A stretch of DNA of 64,000 nt from Perognathus longimembris pacificus (Eukaryota; Chordata; Mammalia; Rodentia; Heteromyidae): NCBI RefSeq assembly GCF_023159225.1, contig NC_063188.1:12917086-12981085 (forward strand). The letters are read 5' to 3'. How positions within the stretch are numbered: position 1 is the stretch's first letter; every line of letters starts with the position of its first letter. Position numbers and translations under genes: made by a program. This document shows, piece by piece, positions 1 to 12,320 of this stretch. The notes beneath the pieces are model-generated. The model was given only the letters and a program-made list of their open reading frames with translations, had not been told where the DNA came from and made no database searches.

Positions 1-133
1 GAAAGCCTGTGAAAATCTGATCTCCAATTAAATACCAAAAATCTAGAAGTGTACCTGTGGATCAAGTGGCACTAGTGTTGAACATAAAAGCTCAGGGACA
101 GTGGCCATACTGTGAATTCATGTTCAAAGACTG

Positions 134-135
<2 letters not shown>

Positions 136-173
<38 letters not shown>
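136..173. repeat. (CA)n microsatellite
   Basis: Uninterrupted dinucleotide tract downstream of gene E. Confidence 0.95.
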
Positions 174-177
<4 letters not shown>

Positions 178-515
178 TCAAAACAATCCTCAAAAACTGT
201 CATACCCATAACTTTGAGAGCTGCTACAGAGATCAAGAGGCTAAGAAGACTGTCAAATGAGATAATAACACTCCAAAAACACAAGTGAGAAAAACAAAGA
301 ACAAATTAATAAGCTTTATTTTCAAGCCAAACACATAAAGCCAAATTTATAACATGAAATGCATTTATTTGCCTATTGAGAGGAATTCATTTAATGACCA
401 CAGGCAAAGAACTTTTATCATCAGCTGAGTACATTCTTGAACATAGTAAACTACTTCTGGCAATTCAGAGAAGAAAGTTGATGTCACATTTGTTTTCAGG
501 GTCTTCACACAGAAT

Positions 516-3500
516 TCATTCAGTCTCATTTTCTAACCTGAAAATACAGACCAAGAATTAAATCCATTATTACCAAAGACACTGTGACATGAAGGAACTA
601 TGAGAGACAGAATGGAGACCACCATCTGGGTGGATGTACCAAGGTAGCCCACATACTAAAATTCACACAAGCAAGGACAGAGACTGTCAACTGAGGATCA
701 TTTCCATGCTTGCCTCACATTGCCTAAGGCTGCAGAGCTCAGTGGGGCTAGGAAGTAACTCAGGATAAGAAGACACCAACACAAACATCAGTTGGTTCAA
801 CTTCAAACATGAGTAAGGCCAGGAACTGAGAGATTCACACCAAGCCTTCTTTTTTACTAGTAAGTCCAGAAGTTGCTTTGATCTTGTGGTGAAAAGAGGG
901 TGGACAGTTCTTATTGCCACCCACCTCCTCAATCTCTCGATGATATATTTAACAAATAGTCTCTCGACTCTCATAATTCTTTTCACTTCTTCAAGCAGGG
1001 CAACGGCCTCTTCATAATCTGAAGGGACAAAAATCCCTCAGCATTTCTCAAACACAAGCTAGAACAGAAATCAGTTTCCAGGGATGCCTGTCTCTATAAC
1101 TATGCATTATGGTACAGAATGTTATATATAATGCAGGATGGTGTGTACACATATGTGTGCATGCAAACTTCTTTCAGTATGTGTGCAAATGTGTATATAT
1201 CTGGTTTCAAACACATTCATTTGGAGACTGGCTCATACATAAACACAGAATTCTTAGAAATAGTGATTAAGATTAGAAGGGAAAGAATAAAGGGTGTACT
1301 GGGACTTATTAGTCAAAATAAAGAGGAAACCATCTTCAATTATGAGATTCTGGGTAAAGGTCCCACTCATCACTCATAAGACAGTTACAGGCTACTACAC
1401 ATGAAAAAATGACAGTCATCCTCGGTTTTTATTATTAGAGACTTCCCATCTACTTACGTTGTACCAACTGCTGAATTAAGTTCTGCTTGTCAGGAGTTAC
1501 AATCCGATTGATTATCTGCTGTCTTGCTGCTAAGGGATCAGCGACCACAGCTGGTGCAGCCATCGCCTCAACACCAGCGACCACAGCTGGTGCAGCCATC
1601 GCCTCAACACCAGCGACCACAGCTGGTGCAGCCATCGCCTCAACACCAGCGACCACAGCTGGTGCAGCCATCGCCTCAACACCAGCGACCACAGCTGGTG
1701 CAGCCATCGCCTCAACACCAGGGTCACCTATGAAGAGGTTGGTGCTCAAATCCCCACCCCAATGGCCTTACCACCAGATTTGAGAAGCTTCCCCTGTCCA
1801 CTGCTCGCAGGAGAGTGTTCACACACAGAATCCAGTGCACTAGGGGAGCACTGTTTCCTGCCCCCTGCACAAGCTGTGAGGGAACACTTTTCCACAAGGA
1901 CTGTTCAGGTGAGCACTCACCAATCTCCATGGGCTGCTCATGGGGGTCTTGGCCAGAAGCACCTGCAAACCAAATGGAGAGGGAGCACTATGAGGATACA
2001 GGGTTTCAAGGCACCCCAAATGCTCCTCAGGGGACAAACTAATTGATTTTAAAAGTCAATAGTTTATAAGAGAAAAGGCTTAGGCTTCAAAGTTGGCTTC
2101 AGCATGCAGATTCAAACACATCCCCCGAGACTCTCTCTAGCTTATGAACCTATGCAGAAACCTAGCTGGACAGGACAACAAAGAATCAAACTCACAGATC
2201 CCTGGGACCCATAATTAACTGAGCCTAGACACATTGTGCATGAAGAAAACCCTAAATCTCACAGGATGCATAGGAGCCTGATATTTATAGCTCAACATCC
2301 CACATCCCATGGTGTGGATGATTCTGCTCATGCTTCCCTCCCTTGTCAAAGTGAGGTGCTATTCCCTGCAAGTGTGACACCACAGGGTCACAGAGGCTGG
2401 GGATCAGCAGTAAGCAGCACCTGCCTTTATATAGCATACGCTATATTGGAAGGGTGCAGAATACACAGGAAGTGCCCAATAGGGAACTTCATACGCATAG
2501 CTGAAGTTATATTGGGGAAAATGCAAGCAGGTATGAAACAGGGAGCAGTAGAATGAATGTGTGAAGCTGTCTGGTGGTGACAGGCCCTTCTGGTAGGTAT
2601 CATCTTAGCAGAGTTTGAGGAGGAGACAGAGTTGGCTTGATCACATGCAGAGGGAGACATAGAGGATGTGGTGAGGGCCAGAGCCTCAGTCACCATGTGA
2701 GGAAGCAGAGACTAAAGAGTGAAACTCAGAGGCAAGGAGAGGGAGAAGGAGAACATCCGGTTTATTATAGAGAGCAAGAGAGCTTGGTGGGTCCAGGATA
2801 TGCCCAGACTGTGGTCTCCAGCGAGGACTCAGATAATCTTCTGAGTGCTTCAGGTATGGACCTTGTGTTTCACTATGGCCTGATGTAGTATAGCCTAATT
2901 GCCTGCTTGTTTCATCATTAAGGGGACAGAGCCAGAAAATACAGTTAGGACTGGGCCTGGAATACAGATTTTCAGGAAAGAATTACTGGAGCAAACTGAT
3001 GGTGTTCTGGCAGAATGGGCTAGAAAATAAGGAAAATGTGTTATCTGGCTATTTCATTATAATACATGTAATTACAATTACATGAATTACATGTAATTAA
3101 TTATAGTAGTTACCATTACATTACAGGGGAAGAGAAAAAGGAAAGGCAGGAAAAGACCAAGATGGACAAATACCAATAAGCAAAGAAACAAGGAGAATGG
3201 ATTCCCCAGAAAGTTGCCATAGAGGAGGAAGTGGGACAAATGGGCCCCAAACTGCTGAGAAATGAATGCCAGTATCAGGTCAGAGTGTGTGCCTGTGAGT
3301 CTTTGGAAAGAAAGGATGTAGGAGGAGAGATTCCCTCTATTATACCAGGCAAAAAGGTCATGACTATCTGATTTTGGTACCCTGGATATTGTATGTGCAT
3401 GTATTGGAACTAGGGAAGGGAAGGGGAATATCAAAATGGAGACAAAGGATAAAATACAAACCAATTTTGCAACAGCAATACTTACTAAACTGTATGCTGT

Positions 3501-4127
3501 AAACCAACTGTGCAACTCATTGTGGGGGAGGGAAATAGGGAAGGGCAAAGGCAGGGGAAAAATGAGGGAGGAAGTAACAAGTTGGATAAGAAATGTACCC
3601 ACTGCCTTATGTATGAAACTGTAACCCCTCTGTACATCACTTTGAGAGTAAATAAATGACAAAAAGAACAAAGTGTGGCCATTTTTCATGTTTAAAAAAA
3701 GTGATCATAGGGAAAGGTGAAATATTAGCAGAAGCTGACCATCAGCAGATGTGACCTGCACTGGCATCCAAAATGAAAGGTGATTCCCCCTGAAGAAAGA
3801 TCTTCTACTTGTAGGACCTCCCCAACACTTTTTATCATTTCAGAGGGATTTCATCCCCCTTGCTTTCATGCAGGTGTTTGCCTACCCACTCAATAGTTCA
3901 TTACCTTCATCTGTCTCCATGGCTGAGCACTCGTCATCCTCTCCTGTGTCCTCTTCTGTGTGCTCTTCTTCTGTGTGCTCTTCTTTTGGGTCCTCCTCTT
4001 CTGTGTTCTCCTGGGATGGGTCCTCAATGTGCCTCTTTTTATGTGGTGGTAAAAAGCTCATAGCTTCCTCATCTACATCTGATTTGTATGGAGTACTCTC
4101 AGAAGTCTTCTCTTCTTTGTCATCCAT
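516..4127 (-). CDS. Gene E: family member with exon-4 repeat, 216 aa, all splice sites intact
   Basis: I join five coding exons on the minus strand: 4127-3905, 1962-1921, 1727-1458, 1018-925 and 537-516. They total 651 nt, giving 216 residues plus TGA. All junctions have AG acceptors and GTAATG, GTGAGT, GTAAGT or GTGGGT donors, with phases 1, 1, 1 and 2. The first coding exon begins at 4133 after TTTACTAG, and ATG is six bases in, as in the paralogues. Residues 1-74 hold a basic PPHKKR patch (possible nuclear signal) followed by a strongly acidic Glu/Asp tract. Exon 4 encodes five identical copies of GVEAMAAPAVVA, then DPLAARQ. Exon 5 encodes the family helix (HYEEAVALLEEV). Exon 6 adds seven residues (ends LENETE), shorter than B or D. 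A possible AATAAA signal is at 320-315. I recognise no named family. A nuclear role is inference from composition only. Confidence 0.72.
1541..1720 (-). repeat. Coding minisatellite, 5 x 36 bp, in gene E exon 4
   Basis: Five tandem 36-bp units run from 1541 to 1720 and appear identical by eye. On the minus strand each encodes the 12-residue unit GVEAMAAPAVVA in the gene E frame. Paralogues D, C and A carry one diverged unit (for example KVEAVAKPDVMP in D). The repeat therefore expanded from an ancestral single unit. The lack of differences between copies suggests recent expansion or homogenisation. Confidence 0.95.
3362..3675 (+). mobile_element. L1 3'-tail-like insertion in gene E intron 2
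   Basis: A purine-rich stretch (GGGGGAGGGAAATAGGG) is followed by ACTGTAACCCCTCTGTACAT and AATAAATGACAAAAAG. Such tails recur in the window (9180-9245, 11780-11860, 40730-40805). It interrupts sequence that is continuous in the other units. L1 assignment is probable, not proven. Confidence 0.5.
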
Positions 4128-4339
4128 AATTTCCTAGTAAACAGTAATGGACATATTTGAATTGTGACAAAATTCAACGATCACAAAACTGAAAACCTGA
4201 ATGAAAGCTTCCAGGGCTAGATGGGGAATGAGAAGCTCCTCCATGTGGCTGCAGTCAAGATAGCCTAGATACGTACAACATATAGTAACTCAAGACAGTG
4301 TACTAAAAAAAAGCTAGTGTACTTCAAAAGCTAGTAACT

Positions 4340-4620
4340 TCTACATAAGAGAATGCAGACGGATGGTCCAGGATATCTGGGAAATATACACAAGGGACTT
4401 GTATTCAGACATTAAGACGAAACAATGTTGCTAGGAAAATGGATGGAAATACAGATCATCATCTTCAATGAAATAAGCCAGTTTCACCAAGCAAGTATTT
4501 TCTCACATATGCAGAAATATTTTCTGAAATCTCACATATGCAGAATTTGGGGGAAGCAAAAAGACAGAAAAACTCAAAGAAAAATGTTAGTTTGTAGAAG
4601 GGGAAAAGAGGCAAAAGCAG
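4340..4620 (+). mobile_element. L1 3'-end fragment upstream of gene E exon 2
   Basis: Resembles the end of L1 ORF2 and its 3' flank (ATACACAAGGGACTTGTATT, then GAAATAAGCCAG and TCACATATGCAGAA). The same fragment lies at the same place in units B and A and probably D, so it predates the duplications. Confidence 0.6.
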
Positions 4621-5844
4621 AGTGGTAAACCTATGTGGAAATGACATTATGAAGCCAATGGTCACATGCTATTAGCATACACTGACACAAAGAGGAACAA
4701 AGAAGCCTGAGTTTTGGTCTTAATTGCAAGTGAATAATCAAAATATAAATGCAATTAAAGTCCAAATACAAAAACTTGGCTAAAATCACAAACATGGATT
4801 TTTCTTTCATGGAGACTATGTTCCTCAGGTAATACTCAATAAAATCCACAGCAAAAGAAGAAATCATTCTGCAATTTAAACATTCTTCTTACAAATACAA
4901 CTGAGAGCCAGAGGCAGTGCTCACAAAGGTGAAGCAGGACTATCGCTAGAGCTGAGGAACTGCAGGTCATCTGGGCAACTTGAGCAGGTTTCATCAAGAT
5001 AAATAATTTAAAAAATTAAAAGCAATTACAATTGAATATCAGGACGCTATGTCTTCACCAATCTTTCAGGATTCCTTTAATAGAAAAGGTAGAGGGTTTT
5101 TTGTTAAAATTATCATGCTAATATTAGGAAAGAAAAATGATGAAAAGTATTAAGAGGTGTAATCATAGAAATGATGGGTAATAAAATCTACATGCAAATA
5201 AAGTAGAATAAATAATAATAAATTGAATGATTCCTTTACTTTATACACACACGCAACACACATACACACACAAACCCTCACATATTTATGTGCCATATAT
5301 TTATGGGTTTTTTTTCTTTAATTACAATATTTAGAGTAATATCCATGCATTCCACATTCTAGGAAGCTGCTGTAGCTCCTGAATCTAGATCACAGATTAC
5401 TTTCCATTGTGGGTAGACTAATGAATTAAAAGGGAAACAATAGTTCAACAAGGCCATAATCACTCTTTAAAATATGAGTTTGGTAAAAGAAAATATGGAC
5501 AGAATGAAGACATTACTAAGTAAATAATAATACTCAGAACCAAAAGACATCCAGATTATGGTGGTTGAGGTGTGTAATTTAAGCTACTCACAGTACAACA
5601 TATAAAGAATTATATTTTGAACTCAGCCAGGAAAGAAATATCCATATGCTCTGTCCTCAAAATTAGCCAAAACACAGAGTGAAGATCTGCCTCAAGTGGT
5701 AGAGCATCAGCAGGTCAAGTAAGCCCACCCACCACTCAGGACTTGAGTTCACACACAAGTACTAGAAATAAATTTAAAAAAAATAAAGAAACAGATAAAA
5801 CGTACTCTAATTCCAATGCAATGGGTGCAGGGAGATACCTTTTT

Positions 5845-6090
5845 TTCTTTTTCTTTTTTTTTACAGTCATCGTGCTTGTTTTAAGACCTGGGCACAGTAC
5901 CTGAGTCCTTTTGCTCAAAGCTAGAACTCTACTACTTTGAGCCACAGCTCTACGTATGGATTTTGAGTGGCTAATTTTAGATAAGAGTCTCATCAGGAAT
6001 TTTCTGTGGAGGCTGGCTTCAAAGTGCCATCTTCAGTTCTCAGTCTCCTGAGGGGCTAGGATTATAGGTGTGAGTCACCAGTGCCTGGTT
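5845..6090 (-). mobile_element. B1-Geo SINE in gene E intron 1
   Basis: Reverse copy: T-run, GAGCCACAGCTCTAC, then GAGGCTGGCTTC and GTGTGAGTCACCAGTGCCTG. Confidence 0.8.
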
Positions 6091-6324
6091 GGGAAAAGTT
6101 ATCTTTGTAAATGTTTTATCTGAAATCTAAACCTGCCATGAAACCAATTCAATAGAAAAGTAAAGTGCATGAAAACATACCTAAAGTGGAACAGAAAATC
6201 TCTATTTTCTTAAATTTGATACAATTTTTTTACCTATGGCATAAAGGATCCCTTGCTTTTTAAAAATAAGGCTATCACTGAGGAGCCCTTAGATTCTTCA
6301 AGAGAAATATTATCCTTATACTAT

Positions 6325-6535
6325 GTTGGCTTTTTTTTCCTGTCCTGAAGCTTGAACTCTGGGCCTGGATGCTGTCCCTGAACCTCTTTGTGTTCAAGGA
6401 TAGCACTCACTTGAGCCACAGCACCAATTCCAGCTTTTTCTGAGGAGTTTATTGGAGATGAGTCTCAGAAACTTTGCTGTGTGATCTGGCTTTGAAATGC
6501 AATCCTCAAATCTCAGCCTCCTCAGTATCTCGGTT
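6325..6535 (-). mobile_element. B1-Geo SINE in gene E intron 1
   Basis: Reverse copy interrupting intron sequence that is continuous in unit F (near 10495). Confidence 0.75.
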
Positions 6536-6891
6536 TTTTTACAAATTATTTCGTAAAATACAAGACAGGGATTACTTCCCAATTCATTCAATGTGATCAG
6601 TATATATCTGGAGCCAACAATTAACAAGGATGTTAGTAAAAAGGCAATTACTGAGCATAGTGCCTCCTGAAAAAAGATAACCATTGTAGATAAAAGATTA
6701 AGAAACCAAAAAGAAAGGGTAGAAGAAGAAAAATGTGGTTTTGGTGACTCATGTTTGTAATATCTCCTACACTGCAGGTTGACTTCAGGAATACTGAGGC
6801 CATGTTGAGTCTCAGTGGGCACATCTTACTCCCCAGTTGGTTCAGGAAGTTATAAAATCCCTTTGAAAAAGAATGAACACATAAAAGTAAT

Positions 6892-7040
6892 ATGTTAGTC
6901 ACACCTGTAATCCTAGCTAGTCAGTGGCTGTTATCAAGACCAGGCAGGAATGTCTGTGAGAGGCACAGCTGAAGTGGTAGATTGAAAGCCTTGAGCTTCC
7001 AGTTCCTAAATTCAAGCCTCAGGATGGGCAAAATTAAAAG
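6892..7040 (+). mobile_element. B1-Geo SINE, shortened
   Basis: CACACCTGTAATCCTAGCTA then an abridged right half (CTTGAGCTTCCAG). Confidence 0.7.
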
Positions 7041-7479
7041 GTCTAACACACAAACATCATGAAAGCTGGCTTGGATGTGGTTCGAATTCTAGAGTTCTTG
7101 CACGGTCAGCTATAGCCTCTTAGGTCCACTTCATCTTTATCAATCAATAAACATTTGGAAAGCAAATAAAGATTGACAGTTTCTAGACATTAGAGAATGC
7201 AAGTGCAGGCACAGTGAGAGTGAGAGCAGACTATGGAGCACATGCTTGCAAATTCATGCGACACTGGAAGTTCTCCATGTTGCTGAACCCAGATTCACAA
7301 ATAGGTGCTCAGCGTCATTGCTGGATTGAGTGGCCAAGGAAAAAGAGTTTTGTGGCTGAGGCCACTCAATCCAGGAAAAGTACCCATCTCAAGGTTGGAC
7401 AAGCGACCTGAGTCCCAACCAAGAAATTTGTCCTTTTTTCATTAAATCCTTCACTAAGATTTTCATACCACCTTGAGTT

Positions 7480-8450
7480 TCAGTTCCTGGCTCTGGTAGA
7501 GGAAACATATGGGCCCTTCTCTGAAGCTGCCTGTCTAAAACTAGCTGCTCCATCTGTCTACGTCGAGGTAACCAAGGATTCATTATGACCAGGGCACTGA
7601 CCGCAGCAGTCAATGCCTTAGACTTCCTTCAGTGCAAGACGTAATAGTGGAGGAGCCACGCCTACTTCCCAGGAGGAACCGGATGCCCCAAACCACGTGA
7701 CCAAAGCTAGGGCCCTAAGGAGCCGCCAACATGGAAGAGGAAGAGTCCTACCGGCAGGAAACATTCGCCAGACTGTCCGCCAGACTGTCCCCCCCCCCAA
7801 CCAATGCGCTGAAACCTCACGGAAGGTGTCACCCCACAAACCAGGGCATCACTCCTGAAAGACTCTCCTGGGCAGTGCCCCTCAACCCCTAGGGCACAGT
7901 GGGCAGGGCCTAAGCCAGAGCGTCCTCCCTCCACCCCCACCCCCAGATACTGCAGGGACAGTGCGCCACCATGACAGCTCCAGGGAGCAGTACTCACACC
8001 TGACTAACAATACCTGAGACACAGACACCTAAGGGCTGGGGGAGACTGCTACACCTCCCCTCCAACCTAGGAAGCAGGTTGTGTCCCTCACTACCTTTCC
8101 AGAGCCAAACACTGACCAGAAGTCGAGAGCCCCTATGCACTCCCAAAATGGCGGGGAAACCTCGTGCCTCACTTCCGGGGTGGAGGAGGCTTTCTAGGAC
8201 CTGCCTCTAGGATGCAAGCGAGGCTGCACATGCGCAGTCTAGGCATTTGCTTCCGAAGTGCAGAGTGGGTATCTCTTTCTGAACTCTGGATATATTACTT
8301 ACTGAGAATAGAAAATAGGCATAAGTCATTTGCCTTGTTTGGTCCCATCTAACCTGATTAAGTTGAACGGTGTGCATACCCAGAGCCAAATGTTCAGAAG
8401 GCTGATGAACTAGCACAATCACTGGTCCAGCTAAGACATATCACTCACTT
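7480..8450 (-). promoter_or_regulatory. Promoter module of gene E
   Basis: This is a GC-richer block about 3.4 kb upstream of the gene E start, homologous to blocks upstream of F, C, B and A. It contains a YY1-like CCAAAATGGCGGGG (8141-8155), an ETS-like CACTTCCGG (8170) and an NRF1-half-like CATGCGCAG (8228). I could not fix a first exon or transcription start. Confidence 0.5.
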
Positions 8451-9594
8451 GGCCTGGCGTGCCATCCAAGAGTTTTCTGTTGTGACATCCACAGTGGAGT
8501 TTAAGCCCTACCATGTGGTAGAACTTGCCCAGCATGCAAAAAAAAATCCTTGTGTGCTATTCCTACCTCTGGTGGTCTTTATTTTTCAAGAAACAAGAGC
8601 CTATTTCCTTTTCTCTCAGCAAAAGAAAGGGATGAATTGTAGTTGGCAGTCGTTGCAACCATCCTGCTGTAGTAAAGTAAAAGGCTTTTATGGACGCACA
8701 AAATCGATGTGACAAAGTCGAACGAGGATTGACTGTTGAAAGCCACAGTATTAGAAATTATTAGCATTTCTGCAAATGATCACCTTAATTTTTAAAAGTT
8801 TCATAAAGAAAATACTGAATATTTTCTCAAATCATTGAAAGTAAAGGAAATACAGGACTTTTGGCATTCACACACAGTGAAACCAAAGGATGATATTCTT
8901 AGAGGAGGAATACAAAGGCACTATACCTATCTGTAGTATCTGATCATATAAAATAATATTCATCAAAATGAACTCCAGGAAATGGAAAATGGAAGTTTTT
9001 ACTTTGTTGCTCTTTTTGTCTTGTTTTTTTATCTGTCTTTGAGAGGGTAAGGCAGGGCATGGAAATGGAGGGGCACTAGACAGTGTTGAAAATGAACTAT
9101 ACAACTTGTAGGTGAGCGAAGGAGGTAAAAATTAGGAGAGAATGAGGGAAGGGGTGAGATTATCCAAAAAGAAATGTGCTTTTTAACCTAATTTATGTAG
9201 CTGTAACCTCTCCATTTATCACCTTTATAATAATAATTTTAAAAACTAAAGGAAAATTATTAAGTTGTGAGAGAGGAAAAGAGACAAAGAGTGATATACC
9301 TATATGGAAATGATATAAAGAAGTAAATTATCATGACATTTAGTATACATTGACATAGGGGCTAAAGCCTGTGTTTTAGTTTTAAATAGTAACTTATGGC
9401 ATATAACCAAAATATAAATGCAATTAAAGCCTCAGTGAAAAAATTTGGCCTTAATCCCAACCATGGGAATTTTGTTTTCATGGATAATATATTCTTTAGC
9501 TAGACAGCAATAAAATAAGTACCACCAAAAGAAATCATTTTGCAATATAAAAACACTTCTAAATAAACAAAACTGAGAGCCTGGTCCCCAAGAG

Positions 9595-10000
9595 GTTGGG
9601 GGAAGGGACTTGCATCCATAGGTCAGTCCTGTGATTTGAATCCATGAGACTCTTGAGTTTCCTGTAATCCTGACCGGACCTTGACCGTGACTTAAGCCCA
9701 GATCAGCTCAGTCACCATTATGTCATGCCTCATGTCTCCTGTCTCCTGGCTCTTCTCTGGTCACCATGGTGTCCTATTTAAGCTCCCCATTGGAATTGAT
9801 CTGGCTTATTGGCATCATTTTTCTGTTCTTTGTTTTCCCTCATGGCTCAATTTTCTGACAGTGTTAAGTGTATTCGAGGGGCTGTAGGTCTTTGTGACAA
9901 CAGCCTACCTGCAATGGCTTGCTTTATAATAAGGACTCCCAATTCGGCCTCTCAAAATGTGGCTTCTCTGTTTCTTATGACTAAGTGACCTTACAATGGA
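9595..10000. other. Unassigned insert in unit F
   Basis: Not matched in the other units. Contains a TATTTAAG box-like site near 9775 and could be another LTR, but I cannot define its ends. No gene seen. Confidence 0.3.
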
Positions 10001-10079
10001 AGGAGGGAAGGAAAGGAGGGAGGACAAAAAAGAGGAACAGATAATGAGAGATAGGGAGGAAAGAAGGAAGGAAGGGAAG

Positions 10080-10216
<137 letters not shown>

Positions 10217-10525
10217 AGCGGGGAGGATGGAGGGGAGATATACTGTAGATCCACAAATGCTTGAAAGAGAAGGAGGAAGGATATATAAATGATTTGGCAT
10301 CTAAAACTGACTTGAAAACAGTACATGTAGGAAATGTAAAATTCAAGAACATATACTCAAGATAGGACAGAAATATAAATATTCTTGAATCTGATGAAAG
10401 TTTTACCTAAGTATTAAGTTCTCTCTTTCTTACAAGGGTATCACTGAAGACCCTTCCACACCTTCATGAGAGACATTGGCCTTACACAAATTCTATTGTA
10501 AAATACAAGACAGGGAAAAGTTCCT

Positions 10526-10948
10526 TGTGGGAAACCTAGAACCCTGTGGGGACTGTGACTGGCTGAAGGAAATGTGACTAGTGTACATGGACTGTTAATG
10601 TTATGACCTTCTACAGTAACCCTGTTAAAAGACATAAGGGATCCTTGTATATACTTATCTCAGTAACTCCTAGTATCCTGGGTGTGTTACTGAAACTGCT
10701 TATCTCAGTGATTTCTGATTTCTTGTAATCTACCTGTTGGAATGTGCCATTTTGTTTATTTTCCCTTAACTCCCTTAAAAAAGCCATGGGCCAATCTAAA
10801 ACCAATAAAAACAAGAGACGGGGGAGACCTATTGGGGTTTAATCTCTGTTAGACTCGTTCCTCCTGCTCCCTGGGTGAAATAAAAGATTGTTTACTGCAT
10901 GAACAATTCTTTATCCATTGTCTTGGAATCTGCTGATCAGAACTGGCA
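10526..10948 (+). mobile_element. Solo LTR, 423 bp, in relic unit F
   Basis: Begins TGTGGGAAACC and ends GAACTGGCA, flanked by GTTCCT (10520-10525) and GTTCCC (10949-10954), a near-perfect 6-bp duplication. AATAAA occurs at about 10881. The homologous position in gene E intron 1 (about 6565) lacks it. This is an old endogenous retroviral remnant with no internal genes. Confidence 0.65.
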
Positions 10949-11130
10949 GTTCCCAACTCATTTTATGCCATTAATATACTCCTGGAGTCAACATTTCACA
11001 AGTATATCAATAGAACAGACAATTATTGAACACACTTCCTCCTCAAAATAGAGACAAACATTCTAAATAAAAGATTAACAAATGTAAAACAAAAGGTAGA
11101 AGAATAAAACCAACAGGTCTTGGTAATTAA

Positions 11131-11433
11131 TGTTGGGATCCATCTTTCCCCTTGATGGAAGGGGCTTGATGCACCTCCCCCAGCCCTGGGGAATGCGGCC
11201 CTGCTACCCCCTCTGGATTGGAATCCAGAGAAACCGGTATATGTACACCAGACTTCTAGCGTAAGGAGGCGAGCACATATCTGCAGCAGACCACGTGCGT
11301 GCCAGGTCGGAGCTATCTCCCCCGTTCCACTCTAGCTTATTTGCAGGTCGAATGACTAGGGGAGAGGGCGTGAAAGGGAGGGTGGAAAGGAAGAAGTAAG
11401 AGTCCTAGCCGGGAGGGGCAAAAAACCCCAACA
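11131..11433 (+). mobile_element. Solo LTR, 303 bp, in relic unit F
   Basis: Inverted termini TGTTGGG...CCCAACA are flanked by a perfect 5-bp duplication ATTAA (11126-11130 and 11434-11438). It is absent from the homologous site in unit E. GC content is well above its surroundings. No coding sequence. Confidence 0.75.
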
Positions 11434-11865
11434 ATTAAAGCCTACAATCCTACCTACTCTGTAATCTGAGTTTAGAAGTATTGAGGTCACTCAACCACTC
11501 TGAAACCTTAACCCTGAAAATGCTGGACATAGAGGTGCATTACTGTCATCCCAACTAAAGGGGGAAAGCCTGAATAACATGTTCAGTGTACCTTGGGAAA
11601 CAAAAGCAAGCCTGTATTTAAAAAAAAAAAACAATGAAGAGAGGAGATTTTAGGGAAAGTTGGGAGAATATTGAGAAGCTACATTGAAGAGATACTTGGA
11701 ACAAGCTGCTATTGACATGATTAAAATTTTAAATGAGAAAAAATTTAAAAAGAAAAATAATGATGAAAGAGGTGACATTGGGAACAAAGCATTGTATTCA
11801 TAAACTGACATGTTGAATTGAAACCTCTTTGTACAGCTACTTTATATAATTTATAAAATATGTCA

Positions 11866-12320
11866 GCTGGGCATGAGTGGCTCAGGCCTGTAATCCTAAC
11901 TACCGAGCAGGCTGAAATCTGAGGATCTGGGCTGGGGATATGGCCTAGTGGCAAGAGTGCCTGCCTCATATACATGAGGCCCTGGGTTCGATTCCCCAGC
12001 ACCACATATACAGAAAATGGCCAGAATGGCGCTGTGGCTCAAGTGGCAGAGTGCTAGCCTTGAGCAAAAAGAAGCCAGGGACAGTGCTCAGGCCCTGAGT
12101 CCAAGCCCCAGGACTGGCCAAAAAAAAAAAAAAAAAAAAATCTGAGGATCTGGGTTCCAACCTGGCTTGGGCAGGAAAGTTCATGAAACACTTATCTCCA
12201 ATTAACCATCCAAAAGTCCAGAAGGAAAGCTGTGGCTCAAATGGTAGAGTGCTAGCATTGAACCCAAAAGCTTGTGGACATTACCCAAGCCCAGAGTTCA
12301 AGCCCCAGGATCAAAAATAA
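11866..12320 (+). mobile_element. B1-Geo dimeric SINE interrupted by IDL-Geo
   Basis: The 7SL/B1-like left half (GTGGCTCAGGCCTGTAATCC) and the tRNA-like right half are split by an IDL-Geo copy at about 11929-12141. The duplication TCTGAGGATCTGGG flanks the insert. Confidence 0.85.
11929..12141 (+). mobile_element. IDL-Geo SINE (nested)
   Basis: ID-like left half (GGCTGGGGATATGGCCTAGT, GGGTTCGATTCCCCAGCACC) plus right half (GCTGTGGCTCAAGTGGCAGA) and poly(A). An RNA polymerase III box-B-like sequence is intact. Confidence 0.9.

Noticed and set aside
1489..1783. Plus-strand frames through the 36-bp repeat
   Set aside because: The minus-strand frame fits the splice sites and paralogues; plus-strand frames are shadows of a period divisible by three.
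3087..3689. 200-codon minus-strand frame rich in Leu/Phe, looking membrane-like
   Set aside because: It lies in gene E intron 2 and crosses an L1-tail-like insertion; the hydrophobic bias comes from a purine-rich strand read in reverse.
11940..12020. tRNA-Ala-like sequences with intact box B
   Set aside because: They are the ID-like left halves of SINEs, repeated about twenty times, not tRNA genes.
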